A DNA stretch of 41,436 nt from an uncultured Cetobacterium sp. (GCF_947072685.1 NZ_CAMTIK010000019.1:1-41436); one strand, 5' to 3'; positions 7,013 through 17,510 are shown, counted from the stretch's first letter. The notes: generated by a model not told the origin, from the sequence alone. Made by a program: numbers and translations.

Positions 7013-8421
7013 TAAATATTTAAAAATTGAAAATATTCGATAGCCTCTTTTAAATGACGAATACCTTCGGTTATTTCTTTTTTTGTAATTCTAGAGAAAT
7101 TTAATTTAATATAGTTATCAAATGATTCAGAGTAGTTGTATCCAGGAACAATTCCAACTCCAGAAAGTAAAAGTTTGTTATAAAGAGATTTTGAAGATAT
7201 ATTTTCAGGGAGCTTTATCCAAAGAGAGCATCCACCACAAGGGATCGAAAAATGAATATCATCAATTTTATTTAACTCTTGGATAAGTAAAGCTTGAATA
7301 TTTTTAAAAGATTTTCTTGAGGAGGACATATGTCTTTCAATTAATCCTTCTTTTAATAAATATGCAAAAGCCTTTTGGTATAAAGTTGAAGTATTTGAAT
7401 CAGATAAAATCTTATTATTCAAGAAACTATTTAAAATTTGTTCTGGAATAATGGCAAATCCCAATCTGAACCCAGGCATAAATATCTTTGAAAAACTTTT
7501 AATATAAATGACTCGGTTATTAATATCCAAAGATTTTAAAGAATGTGGAGGATTATTGGAATAATATAAATCTGATGAAGAATCATCTTCAATAATATAA
7601 AAGTTAAAAGTTTTAGCTAAAAGTAATAAAGTTTTACTTTTTTCTAAAGAAAGAGTTATACCAGTGGGGGTTTGAAAATTAGTCATAAGATATAAAAATT
7701 TTATAGGGAATTTTAATAATATCTTTTTTAATTCTATAATATCAATGCCATCTGCTTTTAAAGGAATTTTAATAATATTTAAATTCAATTTTTTAAAAGT
7801 ACTAAGAGCTCCTAAATAAGTTGGGTTTTCTACAATAATATTGTCTTTACTAAATGCCAATGTTTTAGAGATAAGATCTATTCCCTGTTGAGCTCCAGAT
7901 AAAATTTGAATCGAGTTAATATTCGATGTGATATTTTGTTTATATAAATTTTTTTGAATAGTGGTTCTTAATTCAAGATTTCCAAGTGGTCCCTCATTGA
8001 TTAAAGAAAGTTCTAAATCTCGATCTAAAATATAGTTTATAGCTTTTTTGATCTCCTTAACAGGAAGAAAACTGAGATTTGGAGCTGAACTTATGAAGTC
8101 AAAATAAATTTTATTTTGAGTGATTAAATTGAGATCTTCGTGTTCTATAGAATCAAATTTCAGATGAATATTTGAAAAAATAGATTTATTCACAAAAGTT
8201 CCCTTGCCTTTGTAAACCTCTATATAATTAATTTTTTCTAATTCTAGATAGGCTTTAGCTACGGTATTGGAGCTTATATTTAAGAAGCTAGAAACCTTTC
8301 TAATAGATGGTAATTGTTTATAAATTTCTTTTGTTTCAATTTTTTTTTTTAAAAAAGCAAATAATGGTATATATACAAAATTTGGGTCTGTAATTTTAAA
8401 ATCATTAAAAAGTGTTTTCAT
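7012..8421 (-). CDS. MocR-type GntR/aminotransferase transcription regulator
   Basis: A DNA-binding regulator with an aminotransferase-like effector domain. Residues about 1-75 form a GntR winged helix (KQLPSIRKVSSFLNISSNTV). The rest is a fold-type I PLP domain with the aspartate-bearing YIIEDDSSSDLYY and the PLP lysine in SFSKIFMPGFRLG (about Lys312). The ATG at 8421 has a perfect AAAGGAG ribosome site 5 bases upstream, while an upstream in-frame start (8478) has none, so the protein is 469 residues, typical for MocR. It is divergent from the family 5 binding protein gene, which is the likely target. Effectors of such regulators are often amino compounds acting through PLP, so a peptide or amino-acid ligand is possible but inferred. 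Confidence 0.92.
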   Translation of the reverse strand: MKTLFNDFKITDPNFVYIPLFAFLKKKIETKEIYKQLPSIRKVSSFLNISSNTVAKAYLELEKINYIEVYKGKGTFVNKSIFSNIHLKFDSIEHEDLNLITQNKIYFDFISSAPNLSFLPVKEIKKAINYILDRDLELSLINEGPLGNLELRTTIQKNLYKQNITSNINSIQILSGAQQGIDLISKTLAFSKDNIIVENPTYLGALSTFKKLNLNIIKIPLKADGIDIIELKKILLKFPIKFLYLMTNFQTPTGITLSLEKSKTLLLLAKTFNFYIIEDDSSSDLYYSNNPPHSLKSLDINNRVIYIKSFSKIFMPGFRLGFAIIPEQILNSFLNNKILSDSNTSTLYQKAFAYLLKEGLIERHMSSSRKSFKNIQALLIQELNKIDDIHFSIPCGGCSLWIKLPENISSKSLYNKLLLSGVGIVPGYNYSESFDNYIKLNFSRITKKEITEGIRHLKEAIEYFQFLNI

Positions 8422-8441
8422 CAAAGCTCCTTTGTTCAAGT

Positions 8442-8451
8442 GTATTAATAC
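8442..8451. promoter_or_regulatory. Palindrome in the MocR/binding-protein intergenic region
   Basis: GTATTAATAC is a perfect 10-bp palindrome 20 bases upstream of the MocR start. It could be part of the regulator's own binding site, though MocR sites are often direct repeats, so this is weak. Confidence 0.3.
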
Positions 8452-8480
8452 AGTTAGGATTATTAGTTTGAAAAACAAAA

Positions 8481-8509
8481 ATTGATATGTGATACTAGGT
8501 TAATTATAG
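8481..8509 (+). promoter_or_regulatory. Probable promoter of the family 5 binding protein gene
   Basis: TTGATA (8481-8486) and TATAGC (8504-8509) are 17 bases apart, 36 bases before the start codon at 8546. It is the only reasonable sigma70 match in the intergenic space on this strand. Confidence 0.45.
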
Positions 8510-8545
8510 CATATAAATACAAAAAAACTGGGGAGGAAAATAAAA

Positions 8546-10018
8546 ATGATTTTAAAAAAAATAAAAATATTATGTTGTTTTTTAATTTTTGCAACAATTT
8601 TATTTGGTGAAGAGAGAGGTGAGAAAAAAATAAAAATAGGTATAGGATATAGTGGACGATCATATGATCCTCATAAACATACTGATAGTGCCACGTTAGG
8701 AATAACAAAACAAATATATAGTAATTTGTTTTGTTTGAATGAAAATGGAGATATAGAGAATGAACTTGTTGATTCCTATAGTATAAATTCAGCTGGAGAG
8801 ATTCAAATAAAATTAAAAAAAAATATAGTCTTTCATGATGGCGAAGAATTAGATAGTGAAATAGTAAAAAAGAGCTTAGAAAGAAATATGGAAATTCCAA
8901 TAACAAAAGTTTTAGTTGAACCAATAAAAGATATTGTTATATTGGATAAATATAATTTTAAAATTGTATCTAGATATAATCCAAAAATTATATTGAATAA
9001 TTTAACACATTCATCACTCGCAATAGTTAAAGAAATATCAAATAAAAATCTTGTCGGAACAGGACCATTTAAATTAAAAGAATGGAAAAACGGAGAGAAA
9101 GTAATATTATATAAAAATAAAGATTATTTTAAAGGAGAACCTAAGGTAGATGTTTTAGAGTTTGTAACAATTCCTGAAGCATCAAATAGATATATAGCTT
9201 TAGAAACAGGTGAGATTCAAATAGCTTATGACTTGGCTTCGATAGATGTAGCGAGCACAAAAAATAGAAAAGATATAAAGATAGTGAGTAAACTGTCTTA
9301 TGGAACGGATTTCTTATCTATAAATACACAGAGGGCACCTTTGAATAATATAGAGATAAGAAAGGCAATAAAATATGCAATAAATAAAGAAGCAATAAAT
9401 GAGGTTGTTTTTGAAAATACAGCAGAAGTGGCCAAATCTATCTTGACACCGAATACTTATGGCTATTTTAAAAATAAGGAAGAGGCAAAAGATTGTCTGG
9501 AAGAGGCAAGAAATATAATAAAAAACTATGGGGAAGCGGTATCAATTGAATTATGGGTATATGATGATTCTACTAAATATCAAATGGCTCAAGTGATTCA
9601 AGCAAATTTGAAAGATATAGGGATTGATGTAAAAATACAAACATTAGAGCTGTCAACATTTTTACAACTTACAGCTCAAGGAGAGCACGATACTTTGATA
9701 GGATTGTGGTATGCGAGTACAGGAGATGCAGACTATGGATTATATCCATTATTACATGACAGCTCAAAAGGCGCAGTTGGGAATAGAAGTTTTTATAACA
9801 ACAAGGAAGTAAACAAATTGTTAGATGAAGCTAGAATAGAATCATCTCCGAAGGAAAGGTTAGCCAAATATAAAAGAGTTCAAGAGATAGTAGAAGATGA
9901 AAATCCAGTGATACCTTTGGTTCATAAAATGTATCATATAGGATTAAATAATAATATTAAAAATTTTAAATTTAATCCAAATGGCAATCATATTTTAGAA
10001 AATATTCAGGTTAATTAG
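8546..10018 (+). CDS. ABC transporter binding protein, family 5 (oligopeptide/nickel type)
   Basis: Extracytoplasmic solute-binding protein of the DppA/OppA/NikA class. An N-terminal signal peptide (about residues 1-21) lacks a lipobox cysteine at the cleavage point. YDPHKHTDSATLGITKQIYS near 40 and the LVGTGPFKLKEWKNGEKV region near 170 are typical family 5 elements. The 490-residue length is normal. GGGGAGG precedes the ATG. No permease or ATPase gene is adjacent: the next gene is a HAD phosphatase 72 bases on. It must use a transporter encoded elsewhere or act as a sensor. The divergent MocR gene probably controls it. Substrate unknown. Confidence 0.9.
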   Translation: MILKKIKILCCFLIFATILFGEERGEKKIKIGIGYSGRSYDPHKHTDSATLGITKQIYSNLFCLNENGDIENELVDSYSINSAGEIQIKLKKNIVFHDGEELDSEIVKKSLERNMEIPITKVLVEPIKDIVILDKYNFKIVSRYNPKIILNNLTHSSLAIVKEISNKNLVGTGPFKLKEWKNGEKVILYKNKDYFKGEPKVDVLEFVTIPEASNRYIALETGEIQIAYDLASIDVASTKNRKDIKIVSKLSYGTDFLSINTQRAPLNNIEIRKAIKYAINKEAINEVVFENTAEVAKSILTPNTYGYFKNKEEAKDCLEEARNIIKNYGEAVSIELWVYDDSTKYQMAQVIQANLKDIGIDVKIQTLELSTFLQLTAQGEHDTLIGLWYASTGDADYGLYPLLHDSSKGAVGNRSFYNNKEVNKLLDEARIESSPKERLAKYKRVQEIVEDENPVIPLVHKMYHIGLNNNIKNFKFNPNGNHILENIQVN

Positions 10019-10090
10019 AAATTAATTATTCTTCTTTATTTTTTTTAATATTATAGATATAATATTTTAAAGAATGACAAGGGGGATAAA

Positions 10091-10879
10091 ATGATAAAAG
10101 CAATTGCACTGGATTTAGATGGGACATTATTAAACTCTAAAAAAGAGCTTTCAGAGGAAAATAAAAAAATCTTATATAAATTTTATAAAAAGAAATGTGA
10201 AATAATAATAGTTACTGGAAGGTCTTATAATGCTACAAAATTAGTTGTTGAGGAGTTAGGCTTTCCATTAACCGCAATCTGTTATAACGGGGCTAAAATT
10301 ATAGATACAGAAAAAGAAGATGTGATATTTGAAAAACCATTAGATGAGCATATTGTGAAAAAATTAATAAAGTTAAGTAGAGAAACAAAGATACATTTAA
10401 ACCTATATCAAGACGAGAAATGGTATGTGGAAAATATAAAAAATTGGCAGACAGACTATTATAAAAAGGCAACAAAATTGAGTCCAGAAGAAAAAGATTT
10501 CTGTACTTTTGAAACCTATTTAATGACAAAAGCACTTTTTATTGATGAGAATGTGGAGCTGAAAAAATTAGAAAAGTTGATTAAAGAGTACTTAAAACTG
10601 GATGTTTATTTAGCTTTTTCTCAAGAGCGCTACTTAGAAGTATTGGATAAAGAAGTGAATAAAGGTTTAGCTTTAGAAAAAATATTAAAATCTAAAGGAG
10701 TAAGTTTAGATGAGTGTATTGCTTTTGGAGATGCAGGGAATGATATGGAGATGATAAGTATGGTTAAATATGGCGTAGCCATGGGAAATGCTTCACAAGA
10801 ATTAAAGGATAAAGCTTCTTACATAACAGATATAAATGATGAAAATGGAGTTGCTAAATTTTTAGAAAAATTTTTATAG
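10091..10879 (+). CDS. Cof-type HAD-IIB hydrolase (sugar phosphatase-like)
   Basis: Cytoplasmic phosphatase of the HAD superfamily, subclass IIB (Cof/YidA/YwpJ). Motif I DLDGTLLNSKKELS (residues 8-21), motif II in VTGRS near 41, a cap domain in the middle, the invariant Lys in EVNKGLALE and motif III/IV GDAGNDMEM near 218 are all present. The length of 262 is typical. ATG 10091 is preceded by AAGGGGG. These enzymes dephosphorylate sugar phosphates, FMN or similar compounds, and the actual substrate cannot be predicted. A TATAAT at 10058-10063 may be its own -10. Confidence 0.92.
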   Translation: MIKAIALDLDGTLLNSKKELSEENKKILYKFYKKKCEIIIVTGRSYNATKLVVEELGFPLTAICYNGAKIIDTEKEDVIFEKPLDEHIVKKLIKLSRETKIHLNLYQDEKWYVENIKNWQTDYYKKATKLSPEEKDFCTFETYLMTKALFIDENVELKKLEKLIKEYLKLDVYLAFSQERYLEVLDKEVNKGLALEKILKSKGVSLDECIAFGDAGNDMEMISMVKYGVAMGNASQELKDKASYITDINDENGVAKFLEKFL

Positions 10880-10881
10880 AG

Positions 10882-10912
10882 AAGTGGGATTTAAAAACAA
10901 TCCCACTTTTTT
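10882..10912 (+). terminator. Terminator of the HAD hydrolase gene
   Basis: AAGTGGGATT (10882-10891) pairs with AATCCCACTT (10899-10908), followed by T residues. It separates two converging genes. Confidence 0.85.
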
Positions 10913-10913
10913 A

Positions 10914-11324
10914 CTATAGATTTTCAGAAATAGCCCAAGCTATAGAATCTTTCATATTGGCAAAATTTCCAAGTCTTTTGATTTCAACCATTTCTCCAAA
11001 CAATTTAACTTCAAAATTAGGTAGAGAATCAATATTTTCAGCTAAACTAACACTTCTTCTTCCAAAAGTAAGATTTCTTTTTTCTTGTTCACCATCAATA
11101 GAAAGAATTAACATTCCTTTGTTGAAACCAACTATTTGTATTTGTCCAACTTTTTCATAGAAATCATTTTCTAATCTTCTTTCTTTTCTAGATTCGGCAT
11201 TAACCCTCTTATTTTCCGCTCTTCTTCTATCTTCTTTTGATTTTACAATTCTAGCAGCTTTTTTCATATTTTTAAGAGCACTATATTCAGTTCCCTTAGG
11301 CTTCGTTTTACTGATTACTTTCAT
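10914..11324 (-). CDS. Conserved-looking hypothetical protein, 136 residues
   Basis: No family recognised. The first 55 residues are strongly basic with a charged helix (KSKEDRRRAENKRVNAESRK) that could bind nucleic acid or form a coiled coil. The C-terminal half looks like a compact beta-rich domain (VGQIQIVGFNKGMLILSIDG). No signal peptide or membrane segment. The ATG at 11324 is preceded by AAGGATG, a usable ribosome site. It is a single gene, convergent with the HAD hydrolase gene and divergent from the LacI-type regulator. Confidence 0.75.
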   Translation of the reverse strand: MKVISKTKPKGTEYSALKNMKKAARIVKSKEDRRRAENKRVNAESRKERRLENDFYEKVGQIQIVGFNKGMLILSIDGEQEKRNLTFGRRSVSLAENIDSLPNFEVKLFGEMVEIKRLGNFANMKDSIAWAISENL

Positions 11325-11405
11325 ACGTCACATCCTTTAATTTGTTTTTCTATCATTATATTATAAAATCTTTTACACTTTTTTACAAGTTATTTAAAAA
11401 AAAGT

Positions 11406-11461
11406 TTGACAAATACTGAAAAATGTTATAATAATTAATTAACGAACATGTTCACGAGAAC
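11406..11461 (+). promoter_or_regulatory. Promoter and operator of the sialic-acid operon
   Basis: TTGACA (11406-11411) is followed by TATAAT after 15 bases or TAATAA (11429-11434) after 17. Just downstream lies the palindrome GAACATGTTC (11444-11453), followed by ACGA and another GAAC (11458-11461), so half sites GAAC-GTTC-GAAC stand in a row over the transcription start. This suits repression by the LacI-type protein encoded directly after it. Confidence 0.65.
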
Positions 11462-11476
11462 AAAGGTGGGTAAAAA

Positions 11477-12472
11477 ATGATAACACAATCAGAATTAGCT
11501 AAAATTTTAGGAATAACCAGAACTACTGTTGCTAGAGCTTTAAACGGCAGTAAAAATATAAAACCAGAGACTAAAGAAAGTATTTTAAGATTAGCCACAG
11601 AGTTAGGTTATGAAAAAAATTATTTAGGGAGTTCATTGGCTATAAAGGAAAAAAAAGTTATAGTGGCTCTTGTTGTAAAATCAATGAATGAAGAGTACTC
11701 AAAACAATTAAAAAATGGACTTAAGGAGTTCGAAGAGGAAGTAAAAGCATATGGAGTTAAGATAAAGATAATAGAAACAGATATTAGTGATGTAGATGCC
11801 CAAATAGAGGTGTTGAATAAAGTGCTTGAAAAGAAAATTTATGGTTTGATAATAACACCTTTGGATAAGATAAAAATAAGAAAAATATTGCAGCCTTTAA
11901 AAAATGAGATAAGTATAGTTTCCATAGGAAAACAATTATTTGAAGATGGTGTATATATAGATTCAAGATATTATAAGTCTGGAAGAATAGCAGCAGAAGT
12001 ATTGGGGAATATTTCTAAAAAGGATAAAAAAATATTAATTATAGATGGTGGAGATGATAGAGTTTCTTCTAAAAAATATCTGACAGGATTTTGTGAAAAA
12101 ATAGTTGAGTTAAAAAAGAATTTTGTAGGTCCTGTAGAAATAGATGATCTATTAGAAAATAAAAGTAAAATTTTAAATTATCTATCAAATGACATAGACA
12201 GTATATATGTAAATAGATTTGCACCAGAAATAATTGAATATTTAAAATCTATCAATAAAATAGATTTTAAATTTGTAACAAATGGTTTTAATCAAAAAAT
12301 ACGGGGATTAATACAGAGTGGTGAGATAGTAGCGACAATCTCAGAAGATTTTCAGAATCAAGGGTATACTGCTGGAAAAAGAGTATTTGAGTTATTATAT
12401 AAAACAAGTTTAAAAAGACCTCAAGAATATAAAACTAAAATAGATATATTATTTAAAGAAAGTTTATATTAG
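11477..12472 (+). CDS. LacI-family transcription regulator
   Basis: A repressor or activator with an N-terminal LacI helix-turn-helix (residues 1-50: TQSELAKILGITRTTVARAL, then the hinge region) and a periplasmic-binding-protein-like ligand domain (about 60-325). 331 residues is the normal length. A GGTGGG ribosome site precedes ATG 11477. It heads the sialate operon: the TRAP binding protein starts 54 bases later with no terminator between, so it probably controls its own transcript through the GAACATGTTC site at 11444. Known sialate regulators are mostly GntR- or RpiR-type, so a LacI-type one is less usual. The ligand could be sialic acid, ManNAc or a phosphorylated derivative. Confidence 0.9.
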   Translation: MITQSELAKILGITRTTVARALNGSKNIKPETKESILRLATELGYEKNYLGSSLAIKEKKVIVALVVKSMNEEYSKQLKNGLKEFEEEVKAYGVKIKIIETDISDVDAQIEVLNKVLEKKIYGLIITPLDKIKIRKILQPLKNEISIVSIGKQLFEDGVYIDSRYYKSGRIAAEVLGNISKKDKKILIIDGGDDRVSSKKYLTGFCEKIVELKKNFVGPVEIDDLLENKSKILNYLSNDIDSIYVNRFAPEIIEYLKSINKIDFKFVTNGFNQKIRGLIQSGEIVATISEDFQNQGYTAGKRVFELLYKTSLKRPQEYKTKIDILFKESLY

Positions 12473-12481
12473 TTAGTTTGA

Positions 12482-13513
<1,032 letters not shown>

Positions 13514-13544
13514 TGCAATTTAAGTAATAGGAGTTGAATATAGC

Positions 13545-14066
13545 ATGAAGAGAATTTTAGATAACATAGAAGAAATTGTAGGAGCGATACTATTTATAGC
13601 GATGTTTTTTATATTAGTAGCACAAATAGTATCAAGACAACTATTTGATTCTCCATTGGTTTGGAGTGAAGAACTTGCAATATTATTATTCACATATATA
13701 GGAATGTTGGGTGTGAGTATTGGAGTAAAATATAGACAGCATGTTTTTATAGATTTTTTATACAATAAATTTTCAGGAACAGGATTGAAGATTGCCAACA
13801 CGTTTATTCAATCGGTAGTGTTTGTATCGTTAATTTTGATGATACAGATAGGCTACAAATTATTTTTAAGAAAAAGAATATTTGAGTTGGTAGCACTAAA
13901 AATATCAGCAGGATGGATGTATGCATCCTTACCATTGATTTCATTATTGATGTTAATAAGATTTCTAGTGGTTTTAAAAGAAGATTATAAAGATGGAAAG
14001 TTTATAATTACTCCTAAAAGTGACAGAGAAGCAAGTAAAAAAGAGGCGGTGAACGAAAAATGTTAA
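13545..14066 (+). CDS. siaQ: TRAP transporter small permease, SiaQ-like
   Basis: Small membrane subunit of the TRAP transporter. Four hydrophobic helices at about residues 15-35, 48-68, 88-108 and 128-150, with the conserved VWSEELA segment (near 42) of the DctQ family. Length 173 residues. Its stop overlaps the start of the large permease by 7 bases, giving coupled translation. In some bacteria Q and M are fused; here they are separate. Confidence 0.9.
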   Translation: MKRILDNIEEIVGAILFIAMFFILVAQIVSRQLFDSPLVWSEELAILLFTYIGMLGVSIGVKYRQHVFIDFLYNKFSGTGLKIANTFIQSVVFVSLILMIQIGYKLFLRKRIFELVALKISAGWMYASLPLISLLMLIRFLVVLKEDYKDGKFIITPKSDREASKKEAVNEKC

Positions 14067-15343
14067 CTTTAATGACATTTCTATCTTGGTTTGGACTTAT
14101 ATTTATAGGTGTACCAGTTGGTTTTTCGCTTGTATTTGCAACACTGTTGTTCTTTGCATTGACTGATTGGAATGTTATTTATTTTGTGGGATCTCTTCTT
14201 GTTGACAGTTTGGATAGCTTTAGCTTATTGAGTGTACCCTTCTTTGTTTTGACAGGAGTATTGATGAATAGTTCTGGAATAACAGAAAGAATTTTTAGAT
14301 TTGCTAAAGCTTTACTCGGACATTACACAGGAGGAATGGGGCATGTAAATATATTTGCAAGTCTTATATTTTCTGGAATGTCTGGATCAGCTCTAGCAGA
14401 TGCTGGAGGACTGGGACAACTGGAGATAAAGGCTATGAGAGATGAGGGATATGACGATGATCTCTGTGGTGGTTTAACTGCGGCATCATGTATAATTGGA
14501 CCGCTTGTACCTCCGAGTATAACTATGATTATATATGGAGTAATTGCAGATCAATCAATAGCTAGATTATTTTTGGGAGGATTTGTTCCTGGGATAATGT
14601 TAACTTTTGCACTTATGATAATGAATTATTTTATATGTAAAAAAAGAGGGTATAAAAGAGCTCCAAAGGCTTCAATGGAAGAGAGATGGATATCTTTTAA
14701 AGAATCCTTTTGGGCACTTTTAACTCCATTTATAATAATAGGTGGAATATTTTCTGGGTATTTTACACCAACAGAGGCCGCAGTTATTGCGACATGTTAT
14801 TCAATGGGATTAGGATTTTTTGTATATAAAGAGTTGACAGTTTCGGGATTTGTCAAGGATGTTATTGAAACGATAAAAATAAGTGGAGTTACTGTTTTAA
14901 TGATTATGGGTGTAACTTTTTTTGGACAAGTTATAGCAAGAGAGCAAATTTCTATGAAAATAGCAGAGGTGTTCTTAACATTTGGAAAATCTCCACTAAT
15001 GGTTCTTATAATGATAAATTTATTATTAATTTTTTTAGGAACATTTATAGAGGCACTAGCCCTTCAAGTACTTGTGTTACCGATGTTAATACCTGTTATT
15101 ATTCAGTTTGGAATAGATCCAGTATTCTTTGGAGTAATAAGTACACTTAATCTAATGATTGGTATATTGACACCACCTATGGGAATGGCCTTGTTTGTGG
15201 TGGCTCGAGTTGGAAAAATTCCAGTCAGTACAATAACTAGAGGAGTGATACCACTTTTAATTCCGATAATATTGACATTAGTTTTATTGACATTATTCCC
15301 ACAGATAGTATTGTTTGTACCAAATTTAATTCTAGGAGCATAG
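14060..15343 (+). CDS. siaM: TRAP transporter large permease, SiaM-like
   Basis: Large Na+-coupled membrane subunit of the TRAP transporter (DctM family), 427 residues with about a dozen hydrophobic segments. Typical signatures are present: [19 protein letters not shown] near 112, [13 protein letters not shown] near 147 and [11 protein letters not shown] near 237. It completes the P-Q-M set and is followed 41 bases later by the lyase gene. Confidence 0.93.
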   Translation: MLTLMTFLSWFGLIFIGVPVGFSLVFATLLFFALTDWNVIYFVGSLLVDSLDSFSLLSVPFFVLTGVLMNSSGITERIFRFAKALLGHYTGGMGHVNIFASLIFSGMSGSALADAGGLGQLEIKAMRDEGYDDDLCGGLTAASCIIGPLVPPSITMIIYGVIADQSIARLFLGGFVPGIMLTFALMIMNYFICKKRGYKRAPKASMEERWISFKESFWALLTPFIIIGGIFSGYFTPTEAAVIATCYSMGLGFFVYKELTVSGFVKDVIETIKISGVTVLMIMGVTFFGQVIAREQISMKIAEVFLTFGKSPLMVLIMINLLLIFLGTFIEALALQVLVLPMLIPVIIQFGIDPVFFGVISTLNLMIGILTPPMGMALFVVARVGKIPVSTITRGVIPLLIPIILTLVLLTLFPQIVLFVPNLILGA

Positions 15344-15384
15344 TTTTTAAAAAATAAATTAAAATAAAAAAATTGGAGGCAGAA

Positions 15385-16254
15385 ATGAAAGGGCTTTACT
15401 CAGCATTATTAATCTCATTTGATGAAAAAGGAAACTTAGACGAAAAGGGAACAAGAAATATTGTGAGATACAATATTGATGTAATGAAAGTTGACGGACT
15501 GTATGTTGGTGGAAGTACTGGAGAAAATTTTATGATTTCTACAGATATGAAAAAAAGAATATTTGAAATCGTAAAAGATGAGGCTAAAAACAAGATAAAG
15601 CTTATAGCTCAAGTTGGATCGATTAATTTATATGAGGCAGTAGAACTTGGAAAATATGCAACGGATTTAGGATATGACTCATTATCAGCAGTGACACCAT
15701 TTTACTATAAGTTTGATTTTGAAGAGATTAAAAACTATTATATGACAATAGTTAATGAAACAAATAATAATATGATAATCTACTCAATTCCATTTTTAAC
15801 AGGAGTAAATATGAGCGTTGAGCAATTTGGAGAGTTACTATGTCATGATAAAATAATTGGAATTAAATTTACAGCAGGAGATTTCTATTTATTGGAAAGA
15901 GTTAGAAAAGCGTTTCCTAATAAGCTAATTTATGCAGGTTTTGACGAGATGTTATTACCGGCAGTAGCTTTAGGAGTGGATGGAGCAATAGGAAGTACTT
16001 ACAATATTACAGGAAAAATTGCAAGAGAGGTCTTCGAGGCAACAAAAGCAGGAAATTTAACTCTTGCAAGAGAGAGACAGACTCATTTAAATGATATCAT
16101 AGAAGATATATTAAAAAATGGTTTATATCAAACAATAAAAGAGATTTTAAAATCAAAAGGAGTAGATGCAATAGGATATTGTAGACTACCAATGAAAAAA
16201 ATCTCAGCAGAAAAAGTGGAAATCGCAAAACAGATTGGAACTAAGATAAACTAG
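15385..16254 (+). CDS. nanA: N-acetylneuraminate lyase
   Basis: Splits N-acetylneuraminate into ManNAc and pyruvate by a Schiff-base mechanism. DHDPS/NAL fold. GGSTGEN (residues 42-48) binds the pyruvate carboxylate, Tyr133 in IIYSIP is the acid/base tyrosine, and Lys161 in GIKFTAGDFYLLE is the Schiff-base lysine. The FTAGD form distinguishes sialate lyases from dihydrodipicolinate synthase. ATG 15385 follows GGAGG by 5 bases; an upstream in-frame TTG overlaps that site and is rejected. The protein is 289 residues, normal. Third function of the sialate operon. Confidence 0.95.
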   Translation: MKGLYSALLISFDEKGNLDEKGTRNIVRYNIDVMKVDGLYVGGSTGENFMISTDMKKRIFEIVKDEAKNKIKLIAQVGSINLYEAVELGKYATDLGYDSLSAVTPFYYKFDFEEIKNYYMTIVNETNNNMIIYSIPFLTGVNMSVEQFGELLCHDKIIGIKFTAGDFYLLERVRKAFPNKLIYAGFDEMLLPAVALGVDGAIGSTYNITGKIAREVFEATKAGNLTLARERQTHLNDIIEDILKNGLYQTIKEILKSKGVDAIGYCRLPMKKISAEKVEIAKQIGTKIN

Positions 16255-16263
16255 GAGAGAAAA

Positions 16264-17187
16264 ATGAATATAATAGCCATAGATATAGGTGGAACAGAGA
16301 TAAAATATGGCTTAGTTAATGAAGAGGGGGAGATTTTATTCTCCTCTTCTTTACTAACTGAAGCTTCAAAAGGGGTAGAACAACTTTTAAAAAAGATTGA
16401 TAAAATAATAGAAGAGTTTATATCAACATATTTGATAGCAGGAATAGGGATTTCTGCAACGGGTCAGATAGATGGAAAACAAGGTGTGGTTGTAGGTGGT
16501 ACCAATTTGATTCCAGGTTGGATTGGAACCAAATTGGTAGAGATTTTAGAAGAGAAATACAAAGTTCCTACAATTTTAGAAAATGATGTTAATTGTGCAA
16601 CTTTAGGAGAAATGTGGCTAGGTGCTGCAAAAGGTAAAAAGAATTTTATCTGTTTAACTATAGGAACTGGAATAGGCGGAGGGGTTGTTTTAAATGGGCG
16701 TCTCTTAACAGGGGAAGGAAGTGTTGCAGCGGAGTTTGGACACATCCAAATAGTTAAGGATGGAAAAGAGTGTGGCTGTGGAAATAAAGGCTGTTATCAG
16801 GCTTATGCTTCAACAACAGCTTTATTAAAATTAGTAGAGGAAAAAATGGGAAGAAATTTAAATGGGAAAGAATTCTTTGAAGAAGTACATAAAAATAGTA
16901 TACCATACATAGAAATATTAAATGAATGGGTTGATTATTTTACAGATGGCCTATCTTCTTTGATATATATATTTAATCCATCATTAGTTGTAATAGGGGG
17001 TGGGATTTCCAAACAAGGTGATTTTTTAATGGATATATTTAAAAAAAGTTTAGAAAAAAAAGTTATGAAAAATTATTTGGATATTTTAACAATAAAGATG
17101 GCAGAACGAGGAAATGATGCTGGAATTTTAGGTGCATCGTACTTATTAATCGAAAAAAATAAAAAAACCAATCAAAAAAGTTATTGA
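16264..17187 (+). CDS. nanK: ROK-family kinase, probable N-acetylmannosamine kinase
   Basis: Phosphorylates ManNAc to ManNAc-6-phosphate, inferred from context. ROK fold: phosphate-binding AIDIGGTEIKYG at residues 4-15, catalytic Asp in ENDVNCATLGE near 110, and the zinc motif C-x-C-G-x-x-G-C (CGCGNKGCYQ) near 170 with an upstream GHI histidine. 307 residues. It starts 9 bases after nanA behind AGGAGAG. The operon carries no NanE epimerase, NagA or NagB, so later steps must be encoded elsewhere. ROK kinases also act on glucose and GlcNAc, and only the neighbours point to ManNAc. The promoter of the glycine riboswitch overlaps its last codons. Confidence 0.88.
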   Translation: MNIIAIDIGGTEIKYGLVNEEGEILFSSSLLTEASKGVEQLLKKIDKIIEEFISTYLIAGIGISATGQIDGKQGVVVGGTNLIPGWIGTKLVEILEEKYKVPTILENDVNCATLGEMWLGAAKGKKNFICLTIGTGIGGGVVLNGRLLTGEGSVAAEFGHIQIVKDGKECGCGNKGCYQAYASTTALLKLVEEKMGRNLNGKEFFEEVHKNSIPYIEILNEWVDYFTDGLSSLIYIFNPSLVVIGGGISKQGDFLMDIFKKSLEKKVMKNYLDILTIKMAERGNDAGILGASYLLIEKNKKTNQKSY

Positions 17188-17212
17188 CAAAAATTTATTT
17201 TCATTTTACAAT
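17184..17212 (+). promoter_or_regulatory. Promoter of the glycine riboswitch transcript
   Basis: TTGACA (17184-17189) and TACAAT (17207-17212) with a 17-base spacer. The -35 box overlaps the nanK stop codon (17185-17187). No terminator separates nanK from it, so sialate-operon read-through may also enter the riboswitch. Confidence 0.8.
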
Positions 17213-17249
17213 AGTCCTCATATAAGTAAAATTGAATAAGGGAAATCGG

Positions 17250-17418
17250 ATGAAGGTATAGGGAGAGAGCCAATTTGGCCACCGAAGAAGTAAATCTTTC
17301 AGGTTAGTTTAAAAAACTTGAGGACCTATACTGGACGAGCCTCTGGAGAGACTCTATGAGCACCGAAGGAGCAAAACCAACTATTGTTGGACTAAACTCT
17401 CAGGTAAAAGGACAGAGG
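17250..17418 (+). ncRNA. Tandem glycine riboswitch
   Basis: Two glycine (gcvT-type) aptamers in a row. Aptamer 1 (about 17250-17330) has GGTATAGGGAGAGAGCC, CACCGAAGAAG, TTTCAGGTTAG and the closing GGACCTATACTGG. Aptamer 2 (about 17339-17418) has CTCTGGAGAGACTCTATGAG, CACCGAAGGAGCAAA, CTCTCAGGTAAAAGGACAGA and closes CCTCTG with CAGAGG. The short linker and both conserved cores are intact. It leads an AGCS symporter gene, with a terminator hairpin between. Confidence 0.95.
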
Positions 17419-17476
17419 AATTATGCAGTAAATTTTTATATTTACTATTTTTTGTGTATAATTCTTTTTTAATTCC

Positions 17477-17510
17477 AGAAGGTATTATTTTATAATACCT
17501 TCTTTTTTTA
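17477..17510 (+). terminator. Expression-platform terminator of the glycine riboswitch
   Basis: AGAAGGTATTAT (17477-17488) pairs with ATAATACCTTCT (17492-17503), followed by seven T residues. It lies between the aptamers and the symporter start at 17552, so glycine probably sets read-through. I could not identify a convincing anti-terminator, so whether glycine turns it on or off is open. Confidence 0.85.

Noticed and set aside
8463-8924. 153-residue minus-strand frame
   Set aside because: It lies opposite the start of the family 5 binding protein gene and the intergenic region, is a run of Leu/Phe/Ser-type shadow codons, and has no ribosome site.
15385-16254. Dihydrodipicolinate synthase instead of NanA
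   Set aside because: The FTAGD motif after the Schiff-base lysine and the neighbouring TRAP and ROK genes point to sialate lyase.
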